This document shows positions 1 to 5,774 of a stretch of 10,379 nt of DNA, one piece after another. The notes below the pieces were generated by a model. The model saw only the letters and a program-made list of their open reading frames with translations, was not told the DNA's origin and made no database searches. The stretch's first letter is position 1; each line of letters starts with the position of its first letter. The DNA is taken from positions 1 through 10,379 of the forward strand of contig CAMFLN010000043.1 of assembly GCA_945957305.1 (NCBI GenBank), written 5' to 3'. This DNA is from an uncultured Planctomycetaceae bacterium. GTDB taxonomy: Bacteria; Planctomycetota; Planctomycetia; Pirellulales; JACPPG01. Position numbers and translations under genes: made by a program.

Positions 1-134
1 AGCCTGGCCTGATGGTGCTGCTGGAGGGCCGGCCGGTGACGGTGATGACGCTCGAGGTCGTCGAGGGGCGCATCAGGAACTGCTACGCGATTCGCAATCC
101 GGAAAAGCTCGCGCGCATCGTACTACCAGGCTGA
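1..134 (+). CDS. sigJ: C-terminal end of SigJ-like ECF sigma factor (ECF41 type), partial
   Basis: The reading frame is open from position 3 to a TGA at 132-134 and gives the last 43 residues of a protein that starts before the window. It contains LEGRPVTVMTLEV, then GRIRNCYAIRNPEKLARI close to the end. A 'G-R-I... Y-x-x-R-N-P-(D/E)-K-L' ending is the hallmark of the SnoaL-like C-terminal domain of ECF41/SigJ sigma factors, in which this extension tunes promoter binding and sigma activity. The sigma-2 and sigma-4 DNA- and core-binding regions lie outside the window, so promoter specificity cannot be judged. The gene is convergent with the kinase gene that ends at 195, with 60 nt between the two stops, so the two are not co-transcribed. 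A stand-alone SnoaL-like protein is possible, but the NPEKL ending makes SigJ much more likely. Confidence 0.8.
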   Translation, partial: PGLMVLLEGRPVTVMTLEVVEGRIRNCYAIRNPEKLARIVLPG

Positions 135-194
135 TCCAGCGGCTGATCGGATGCGAATAACGTGCGAATTTCGCGGGAAGCGGCGCGCGGCAAA

Positions 195-1421
195 TTATGC
201 TTCGTGCGAAGAAGGCCGGGAGGCTTGCTCTTCCGGCGCGGTTTGTTGCACACGATCGCCTGTGGTCGGCGGGAGCGCGCGATCCACCAGGGGCAACCGT
301 ACGATAAACTCGCAACCATGCCCCACGCCCTCGCTGTGGGCCGTTACCATGCCGCCATGCAATTCGACGATGGGCTTGATAGCCGACATGCCGATATTGC
401 CGTGCCCCTGCCCTCCGCTATCCAAGGAACTGGTGGGTTGAAACAGTCGGTCGAGAGCCTCGGCCGATAGGCCGGCGCCCGTGTCTTTTATCCGCAACAA
501 CGCCGCTCCGTCGCGTTCGTTGACAGTGAGCCAAATTTGGCCACCGGGGTCGGTGCTGCGAATGGCATTGTTGAGCAGGTTGTAGACGACGCGTTCGACA
601 CGCGCCGCATCGCCGTCGATCCACACAGGAGCTTTGGCCACGCTGATGTTCAGCTCGCGTCCAGACTGAGCCGCCATGGATCGCACCCCGGCCGCAGCCC
701 GGTTGGCAATCTCGACGAGGTCGACTTTCTTTTTCTGCAAAAGTATACCGGCCTGGCTGCTGCGAAACACGTCGAGCAAGTCGTCCAGCACTCGACCCAG
801 TTGCGAGGTTTCTTGCTTCACGACGTCCATGGCCGAAGCCATCTCGGACGCGGTGGCCGCGATGCTATGAAACGAGGCAGCGCTGGCGATGGGGATCAGC
901 GGCCTGCGCAACTCGTCAGCCAGCAGACCGAGAAAATCCTCCCGGCGACGATCCACATCGCGCAATTCTTCTGACAGTCGGCCCAACTCCTGTTGCAGGC
1001 GTTTACGCTCGGCGGCGAGTTCTCGCGCCTGCGTCCCGTACACCTCTTCGGTCTGCTTCGCCTCGTGGCGCGCGCGCCAAAACTTCCCTCCCAGGGCAAC
1101 GATCGGAATTCCCAACGCCAGGTACGTGACTATCGCAATATAGTTGTACGCGTCGACCACCATGAGACTGTAGCGCGGCGACATGAACAGAAACATGGCC
1201 AGGGGTAAGCTGCCGACCAGCACGAACAAGGCGGGGCCCACTCCGCCCAGCCAGGCGGTGCCGATCAGCGCCGCCATGTAGGTCATGTACGCTTGCCGGT
1301 CCCCCAGCAAGGGATCGAGCGCGGAACGCACGAGCGTTGCCACCGCCAGTCCGAGCGCCGCGCCCAGGTAGGGGCGCAACCGAACCCAGCGAGGGTGCAA
1401 TTGCTTGGAGTTGAAATTCAT
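195..1421 (-). CDS. DUF4118-type membrane histidine-kinase-like protein lacking the H-box histidine
   Basis: This 408-residue protein begins with about four hydrophobic segments (roughly residues 15-34, 43-60, 62-82, 90-112). Wording such as LDPLLGDRQAY, AWLGGVGPALF and SPRYSLMV is typical of the DUF4118 (KdpD-like) membrane domain. A coiled coil rich in Glu, Arg and Leu follows (about 116-160), then a HisKA-like segment and a HATPase_c domain. The HATPase_c part looks intact: N-box NLLNNA (281-286), G1 box DTGAGL (313-318), a G2-like GHGNIGMS (339-346) and ELHGG (353-357). The H-box reads FLGLLADELRRPL, so residue 169 is Asp where LS/AHELRxPL kinases have the phosphorylated His; the codon is GAC at 917-915. 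No PAS, HAMP or receiver domain is visible and no response regulator gene is adjacent. The ATG at 1421 precedes the first membrane segment, but no clear SD lies upstream. It may be a signalling partner or pseudokinase rather than an active autokinase. Confidence 0.85.
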   Translation of the reverse strand: MNFNSKQLHPRWVRLRPYLGAALGLAVATLVRSALDPLLGDRQAYMTYMAALIGTAWLGGVGPALFVLVGSLPLAMFLFMSPRYSLMVVDAYNYIAIVTYLALGIPIVALGGKFWRARHEAKQTEEVYGTQARELAAERKRLQQELGRLSEELRDVDRRREDFLGLLADELRRPLIPIASAASFHSIAATASEMASAMDVVKQETSQLGRVLDDLLDVFRSSQAGILLQKKKVDLVEIANRAAAGVRSMAAQSGRELNISVAKAPVWIDGDAARVERVVYNLLNNAIRSTDPGGQIWLTVNERDGAALLRIKDTGAGLSAEALDRLFQPTSSLDSGGQGHGNIGMSAIKPIVELHGGMVTAHSEGVGHGCEFIVRLPLVDRALPPTTGDRVQQTAPEEQASRPSSHEA

Positions 1422-1923
1422 GACTGCGCTTGTTGACCGAGGGATGGAAGATCGGAACGGTGAGATACAACCGACATCTGCCCGAGCCCGCCGTCACGGG
1501 TCGCAGGGAACCGTAAAAGCTGGCGACCGCTCCGCCTATTCACCCAGAAGAAGTGAATCATTAGTCTAGCTATCGTTTTCAAGGGCCGCAAACAACTTAA
1601 ACCCGAAAATCCCCATCAGGTTCCGCCACTCTTTGCGGACTCGTCCTCGGAAAAAGCCATTCCCCGGTTCCTTTGACTTGCTGGTCATAGCAGTCACAGC
1701 GATTATTCCGACAACAGTCGACCCACCAAGGGGTGGGGGCAGTGGGTGGGCGAGCCGCGATGAAGGATGTGGGGAAGTCACAGTTTTTATCGCGTTCCTG
1801 CAGATATCGCGGCGGAATATGATCGTGGCTCGCGACTTTTCCCTAGCCCCCTGAGGGCTCGACGACACCGCGGTAGTTTATGCGCCGAGCGTTATAGCGC
1901 GCGGACGCGACATAACGGCACGA

Positions 1924-1929
1924 TATAAT
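1924..1929 (+). promoter_or_regulatory. -10-like TATAAT upstream of the dioxygenase gene
   Basis: A perfect TATAAT hexamer sits 69 nt upstream of the ATG at 1998, in a GC-rich setting where the match is unlikely to be common. No good TTGACA-like -35 is found at 16-18 nt spacing (the region reads GCGGAC or similar). The promoter would therefore be activator-dependent or weak, or the match is fortuitous. Confidence 0.4.
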
Positions 1930-1983
1930 CGGGCCGCACATTCGAGCGGCGTCCCAGCGGCGCACGCAACGTGAGCCCACTTC

Positions 1984-1989
1984 GGAGGA
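1984..1989 (+). promoter_or_regulatory. Ribosome-binding site deciding the dioxygenase start
   Basis: GGAGGA lies 8 nt before the ATG at 1998, an ideal SD spacing. It lies inside the longer frame that could begin with GTG at 1971, so it argues that translation begins at 1998 and not at the GTG. Confidence 0.8.
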
Positions 1990-1997
1990 TTTGTCTC

Positions 1998-2666
1998 ATG
2001 GCAGGTCTAGGTTCTGCTTTTTCGCGACGTTGTTTTCTGGGAAGCATGGCCGTCACGGCCGCGGCCTTCACGACCAAAGGCGCCTTTGCCGAAGAGTTGG
2101 TGCAGACGCCTCAACAAACCGAGGGACCGTTCTATCCCGACAAGCTGCCGCTCGATACCGACAACGACCTGCTCATCATTAACGACGACATCACTCCGGC
2201 CGTGGGCGAAATCACGCATCTCGGCGGGCGAATCCTCGACGCCCGCGGCAATCCGTTACGCAACGCGCTGGTCGAAATATGGCAGGTCGACAATCACGGT
2301 GCTTACCTGCATACGCGCAGCGGCAATCGCGATGCGCGCGATAACAACTTTCAGGGTTTCGGACGTTTCCTCACCGGTTCAACCGGCGAATATTACTTCC
2401 GCACGATCAAGCCCGTGAAGTATCCCGGCCGGACGCCGCACATTCATTTTGCCGTGAAGTCCCAGGGGCACGACAAGTTCACCACGCAGTGCTACATCAA
2501 GGGCGAGGCGGCCAATGAGCGCGATGGCGTATATCGCGGGATTCGCGATCCGCAGCAGCGCGCCGCGGTGACGATCGACTTCGCACCGATTCCGCAATCG
2601 AAGATCGGCGAATTGGCCGCCCGCTTCGACATTGTGCTGGGCTTTACGCCCGCAGACCCCGCCTAA
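1998..2666 (+). CDS. Tat-exported intradiol ring-cleavage dioxygenase (protocatechuate 3,4-dioxygenase beta-like)
   Basis: From the SD-supported ATG this is 222 residues. It opens with a twin-arginine signal (S9-R10-R11-C-F-L-G), a hydrophobic Ala-rich stretch and AFA followed by Glu (residues 29-32) as a likely cleavage site. The mature part has the intradiol fold signature: VEIWQVD, GAYLH, then FRTIKPVKYPGRTPHIHF. All four non-haem Fe(III) ligands can be assigned by comparison with the PcaH beta subunit: Tyr103, Tyr142, His148 and His150. Arg145 corresponds to the catalytic-site Arg next to the HxH pair. Enzymes of this family insert O2 between the two hydroxyls of a catechol to give a cis,cis-muconate product. 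Classical protocatechuate dioxygenase has alpha and beta subunits and sits among pca genes; here there is no alpha gene and no catabolic neighbour. A cofactor-loaded enzyme exported by Tat to the periplasm is consistent with the signal. The substrate is unknown. Confidence 0.9.
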   Translation: MAGLGSAFSRRCFLGSMAVTAAAFTTKGAFAEELVQTPQQTEGPFYPDKLPLDTDNDLLIINDDITPAVGEITHLGGRILDARGNPLRNALVEIWQVDNHGAYLHTRSGNRDARDNNFQGFGRFLTGSTGEYYFRTIKPVKYPGRTPHIHFAVKSQGHDKFTTQCYIKGEAANERDGVYRGIRDPQQRAAVTIDFAPIPQSKIGELAARFDIVLGFTPADPA

Positions 2667-2708
2667 ACGCGCAACGGCCGAAATCGCGCTGCAGCACGCG
2701 TGAATCCG

Positions 2709-2736
2709 CTGCGGCGAAAAGGCTTGTTCGTCGCAG
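2709..2736 (+). terminator. Hairpin between convergent genes, possible terminator
   Basis: CTGCGGCGAA (2709-2718) pairs with TTCGTCGCAG (2727-2736). In plus-strand RNA this is a 10-bp stem with one G-U wobble and an 8-nt loop; read on the minus strand the same position is an A-C mismatch. It lies 42 nt after the dioxygenase stop and directly abuts the stop codon of the convergent GT2 gene. There is no clear U-tract, so it is at best a Rho-assisted or weak terminator for the plus-strand gene. Confidence 0.4.
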
Positions 2737-3762
2737 TTAGCCGCGCGTGGCTCGGCCGCCGCGCGGTTCGTCGCCGCGCAAACGGGTGGGGGCGACGCTA
2801 GGCGACGAGTGCGGTGGCACAGGGAGGGCATGCGGCTGATCGGCGCGAGCTGTTGCTCGGCCCGGCTCACGGTCGACCTCGGGTGTCGCCCCTGTGGGAG
2901 ACAGGCCCCACTTCGACAGCCAGCGCGCATACGCTCTTCCGTGGCGCCAGGCATCTTTGGAAAACAGTCGCCGGCTGGCGCGCTGCTCGTAATGAAAGCA
3001 GCGCGTGTCGCCATTGAAGAGGACCTGCCAGCCCGCCTTCCACATGCGCAAGCAGTAGTCGACGTCTTCGAAGTACTTCACGTATTGCTCGTCGAACAAG
3101 CCGACGTCGCGGACGGCCTCGCGGCGAACAAGCAGGAAGCAACCGCTGGCCCAATCACAAGCGAAACTGCCGTCGAGCGGTTGTTCTTCGTACAAATGAT
3201 CGCGCGCCGCTGGCGCGAACAGTCCTCCGCAGCCTAAACGCCGCGCCGCGATCGCCTGCCAGGTCGGAAAACGTCGCGCCGGATAGCCATACGTGCCATC
3301 GGGGTGATAGATCCGGCAGATGCTCAACCCGCACCGCGGATGCCGATCCATGAACGCGACCATTCGCGTCAGGCATTCGTCGTGCGCGTCGAAATACATG
3401 TCCGTGTTGAGCAGCAACGTATAGCGCGCGTCGCTCACGGAGAGAATGCGATTCAGATTCGCCGCGTAGCCCAGCGCGCGCGAGTTGGCTATGACCTTCG
3501 CTTGTGGAACCAGCCTGGTCCAGGTTGCGACCCCGTCGGCTGAGTCGTTGTCGACCAGCAGCAGGCGCAGCGCCAGCCCCTCGGCCGAGGCGGCCAATGA
3601 CGCCACGAGCGGCGTCATGTAATGCCGTTCGCCGCTGTAGATCACCCCCACGTCGAGATCGATGGTTCCCCTTCCCATTTCCTCTGCGATTATCGCCCGA
3701 GGTGGCTCGACCGCCACGCGCCGCATACTGTGATTGGTGTCGACGCGTAAGCTGAGTGGCAT
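2737..3762 (-). CDS. GT2 family glycosyltransferase (rhamnosyltransferase-like, WbbL type)
   Basis: From the ATG at 3762 this is 341 residues. The GT-A fold begins near residue 37 (DVGVIYSGE) and shows the order expected for GT2: VDNDSADG (70-77) for the nucleotide, NSRALGYAANLN (93-104), the DxD-equivalent NTD (119-121) for metal and donor, WASGCFLLVRREA (204-216), and FEDVDYCLRMWKAGW (231-245) holding the catalytic-base region. This arrangement resembles enzymes that add rhamnose or a similar sugar to a lipid-linked primer in the cytoplasm. The last 50 or so residues are a Pro/Arg-rich tail without recognisable fold. Starts are ambiguous: the frame stays open to a GTG at 3942, and ATGs also occur at 3726 and 3678. 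I chose 3762 because AAGAAAG lies 5 nt upstream and the preceding 60 codons do not look like GT2 sequence. The actual sugar and acceptor cannot be read from sequence. Confidence 0.85.
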   Translation of the reverse strand: MPLSLRVDTNHSMRRVAVEPPRAIIAEEMGRGTIDLDVGVIYSGERHYMTPLVASLAASAEGLALRLLLVDNDSADGVATWTRLVPQAKVIANSRALGYAANLNRILSVSDARYTLLLNTDMYFDAHDECLTRMVAFMDRHPRCGLSICRIYHPDGTYGYPARRFPTWQAIAARRLGCGGLFAPAARDHLYEEQPLDGSFACDWASGCFLLVRREAVRDVGLFDEQYVKYFEDVDYCLRMWKAGWQVLFNGDTRCFHYEQRASRRLFSKDAWRHGRAYARWLSKWGLSPTGATPEVDREPGRATARADQPHALPVPPHSSPSVAPTRLRGDEPRGGRATRG

Positions 3763-3981
3763 AAAGTCTTTCTTGCAGCGAATGGCTGCGGTAAACCACG
3801 CAATGCACGCGGCCAAACACAGTCGTTGGGGGGGCGTAACGTAGCCGTTAAAGTCGAGCCGGTCAACGCCGAGCCCCAGGGCGGCAAGGTCCGCTTGCGG
3901 GGCTAAACCCCTCAGAACGGCGCAGGTAGGAATTCTCCGCACTCTCTGCGCGCGGGCGCAAGTGCGCTGCTGTCACCGACA

Positions 3982-4004
3982 CACTGCTAGGCAAGCTAGC
4001 AGTG
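3982..4004. repeat. Palindrome, 9-bp stem with 5-nt loop
   Basis: CACTGCTAG (3982-3990) and CTAGCAGTG (3996-4004) are perfect inverted copies around the loop GCAAG. It lies in the gap between the ATPase stop and the GT2 start and is separated by one base from a second hairpin. It has no T-tract on either strand. It could be a terminator or attenuator between the two minus-strand genes, or a copy of a dispersed REP-like palindrome; this window holds only one copy. Confidence 0.6.
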
Positions 4005-4005
4005 G

Positions 4006-4032
4006 CACCCCTTTGGTATCGACGAAGGGGTG
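4006..4032. repeat. Second palindrome, 8-bp stem with 11-nt loop
   Basis: CACCCCTT (4006-4013) pairs perfectly with AAGGGGTG (4025-4032). It begins one base after the first palindrome ends and stops 17 nt from the ATPase stop codon at 4050-4052. On the minus strand it would be the first hairpin transcribed after the ATPase gene. Its position fits a 3' RNA-stabilising or terminating structure, but the missing U-tract leaves this open. Confidence 0.5.
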
Positions 4033-4049
4033 TGAAACTGGCCCTGGCT

Positions 4050-4823
4050 TTAGGCGGCCCGATCGCCGGGAATGACGTCGCTCAGCGGACCGTTTGCGAC
4101 AAGCTGTCCCCGGTCGAGCAGCACGGCGCGGTTGCAGAGGGCGCGCACCGTCGCCAGATCGTGCGACACCAGCAAGATGGCCCGGCCGGCGTGCGCCAAT
4201 TCGCGTATCTTCTGCTGGCAGGATTGCTGAAACTCGCTGTCTCCGACGGCGAGCACTTCGTCCAGCAAGAGCAAGTCGGTTTCGAGATGGGCTGCCACGG
4301 CAAAAGCCAACCGCAGATACATACCACTCGAATAGCGCTTCACCGGCAGTTCCAGAAACTCCGCAACACCTGACATGGCGACAATCGCATCAAAGCGGCG
4401 GCGGATTTCCGCCCTCCGCATGCCGAGAATGGCGCCACTGAGATAAATGTTTTCCCTGCCGCTCAGTTCCATGTGGAAGCCGGTGCCAATCTCCAACAAG
4501 GCGCCGATTCTGCCGTGCACGACCGCATGTCCGGTGGTGGGCTCTGTAATCCGCGCGAGAATCTTCAGCAGTGTGCTCTTGCCTGATCCGTTGTGGCCCA
4601 GAATCCCGCAAACTTCGCCCGCCGCGACTTCGAGCGATACATCGTGCAGGGCCCACAACTCATTCGCGGCAGCAGCAGCGTCGCTCGCTGCGGGCGTCGC
4701 GCCACGCGTTCCACAACCCACCATTCCACTGACCCAGTCGCGCAATGTCGCATGCCGCCTTGCATTGCGCGTGCACCGGTAACGCTTGCCGAGTTGCTCG
4801 ATCCGTAAAATCGTCTGTGACAT
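4050..4823 (-). CDS. wzt: ABC transporter ATP-binding protein, Wzt/KpsT/TagH type (polysaccharide export)
   Basis: This 257-residue ATPase has Walker A GHNGSGKST (76-84), the polysaccharide-exporter-specific segment EIGTGFHMELSGRENIYLSG (111-130), signature YSSGMYLRLAFA (164-175), Walker B LLLLDE (184-189) and the H-loop VSHD (219-222). The GxGFHxELxGRENIYL segment separates it from generic ABC ATPases and places it with exporters of O-antigen, capsule or teichoic acid. It powers flipping of undecaprenyl-linked glycan through the Wzm partner encoded immediately upstream. It ends soon after the nucleotide-binding domain, so the C-terminal carbohydrate-binding domain of E. coli O8/O9a-type Wzt is absent. 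An Ala-rich stretch (about 42-53) sits between the first strand and the ALHDVSLEV strand. Its ATG lies 5 nt after the permease stop with no strong SD, suggesting translational coupling. Confidence 0.93.
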   Translation of the reverse strand: MSQTILRIEQLGKRYRCTRNARRHATLRDWVSGMVGCGTRGATPAASDAAAAANELWALHDVSLEVAAGEVCGILGHNGSGKSTLLKILARITEPTTGHAVVHGRIGALLEIGTGFHMELSGRENIYLSGAILGMRRAEIRRRFDAIVAMSGVAEFLELPVKRYSSGMYLRLAFAVAAHLETDLLLLDEVLAVGDSEFQQSCQQKIRELAHAGRAILLVSHDLATVRALCNRAVLLDRGQLVANGPLSDVIPGDRAA

Positions 4824-4828
4824 GTCGC

Positions 4829-5752
4829 TTAGATCGTGTCGGCTATGGTGCGTTCAGTAATACGGAAAAACCATATGCCGCTTAGCGATAGCCCGAGCGC
4901 CACCGCGGTCGACACTAGCAAAATGCCTGCGGAGGGGGCTGGCGTTCGCAGCAGGATGTACCGAAACATTTCGACGGCTGCCACCAGCGGATTGAGCGCA
5001 GCCCACGGACGCCAGGTGGGTGGAACCAGCTGTAAGGAATAGACGACCGGCGTCGCGTACATCCACAATTGCATCAAGAACGGCAAGGCATGGCGCACAT
5101 CGCGATAGCGCGCATTGAGCGCTGCGAGCCAACAGCCGGCGCCCGCCCCGGTCAGCAACACCAGCGCCAGCGGCAACGGCAATAGCAACAGCCGTGCGCC
5201 AGGCAAAATGCGATACCACGCCAATAGGACCAGCGCGAGCGCTAGGCTGACGGCGAAGTCGAGCAATGCACTCAGCACGCTGGATACGGGGAGCAGCAAC
5301 CGGGGGAAGTAGACCTTGGTTATCAGGTTGACATTGCCCACCAGGGACTGCGCCGCGGCGGTGAGACCGCTGGCGAAAAGCATCCAGGGAAGCAAGCCCG
5401 CCAGGCAAAACGCGGGATAAGGCGCGCCCTCGGAATCGAGATGCGCGAGCCGGCCGAAAACGACGCTGAACACGCTGATCGTCGCCAAGGGCTGCAGCAA
5501 TGCCCAGGCAATCCCCAGCAAGGTTTGCTTGTAGCGGACTTTGACGTCGCGCCAGATGAAAAAACCCAGCAGCTCGCGCTGTCGCCACAATTCGGCCAGA
5601 TTGGCCCCCGGCCACCCTGAGTTCGCTTGCAGGCGAATCACGGGGAACTGCGCGGCGGGACAATTCATTGCCTGGCCGGCTTCCGACCCGCGCTGCGCGT
5701 CGCCAATGCTCGCGCGGCGCATGCCAGTCGCAGAACGAGTCGAAGACGGCAT
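4829..5752 (-). CDS. wzm: ABC-2 type permease, Wzm/TagG family (polysaccharide export)
   Basis: This 307-residue protein has the family's conserved cytoplasmic entry motif RDVKVRYKQTLLGIAWALLQP (two overlapping halves at about 68-79 and 80-88), followed by about six hydrophobic segments (roughly 84-100, 112-136, 155-180, 186-210, 222-240, 273-296). It also has NPLVAAVEMFRYILL (254-268) and the typical ending RITERTIADTI. These are features of the membrane subunit that forms the channel for lipid-linked O-antigen, capsule or teichoic acid. It is paired with the ATPase gene 5 nt downstream and follows the WecA-like gene by 22 nt, so the three are almost certainly one transcript. The ATG at 5752 is supported by the SD AGAAGGGG, 9 nt upstream. 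The first 45 residues are a polar leader that varies in the family; an internal Met29 is a less supported alternative start. Confidence 0.93.
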   Translation of the reverse strand: MPSSTRSATGMRRASIGDAQRGSEAGQAMNCPAAQFPVIRLQANSGWPGANLAELWRQRELLGFFIWRDVKVRYKQTLLGIAWALLQPLATISVFSVVFGRLAHLDSEGAPYPAFCLAGLLPWMLFASGLTAAAQSLVGNVNLITKVYFPRLLLPVSSVLSALLDFAVSLALALVLLAWYRILPGARLLLLPLPLALVLLTGAGAGCWLAALNARYRDVRHALPFLMQLWMYATPVVYSLQLVPPTWRPWAALNPLVAAVEMFRYILLRTPAPSAGILLVSTAVALGLSLSGIWFFRITERTIADTI

Positions 5753-5761
5753 GGCGAATCG

Positions 5762-5769
5762 CCCCTTCT
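5762..5769 (-). promoter_or_regulatory. Ribosome-binding site of the permease gene
   Basis: On the minus strand the sequence AGAAGGGG lies 9 nt before the ATG at 5752, inside the short gap after the WecA-like gene's stop. It fixes the permease start at 5752 rather than at the internal Met29. Confidence 0.65.
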
Positions 5770-5774
5770 GAAAT

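Larger units (their letters stand above)
1422..1997. other. Intergenic region between divergent kinase and dioxygenase genes
   Basis: No convincing gene lies here. Open frames on both strands between 1566 and 1868 lack ribosome-binding sites and known motifs. The stretch contains a short GC-rich hairpin, CCCACC (1722-1727) with GGTGGG (1732-1737), which has no T-tract. The part nearest the dioxygenase gene carries a -10-like TATAAT and an SD site. Promoters for both flanking divergent genes should lie here, but only the plus-strand elements can be pointed to. Confidence 0.55.

Noticed and set aside
1722..1737. CCCACC-AAGG-GGTGGG hairpin as a terminator
   Set aside because: It has no T-tract and is about 300 nt from the start of the kinase gene and 260 nt from the dioxygenase start, so it does not follow any gene's 3' end.
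1566..1868. 100-codon minus-strand open frame in the kinase-dioxygenase gap, including a 40-residue piece from an ATG at 1688
   Set aside because: No SD before either start, Pro/Ser-rich unstructured composition, no recognisable motif, and an overlapping open frame on the other strand; a chance frame is the simpler explanation.
1971..1997. GTG start of the dioxygenase frame
   Set aside because: The strong GGAGGA at 1984-1989 lies inside this extension and points to ATG 1998, which also places the Tat motif close to the N-terminus as expected.
3763..3942. 60-codon N-terminal extension of the GT2 gene starting at GTG 3942
   Set aside because: The extension does not resemble GT2 sequence, its GTG lacks a good SD, and the ATG at 3762 has a purine-rich site 5 nt upstream. 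It remains possible but less likely.
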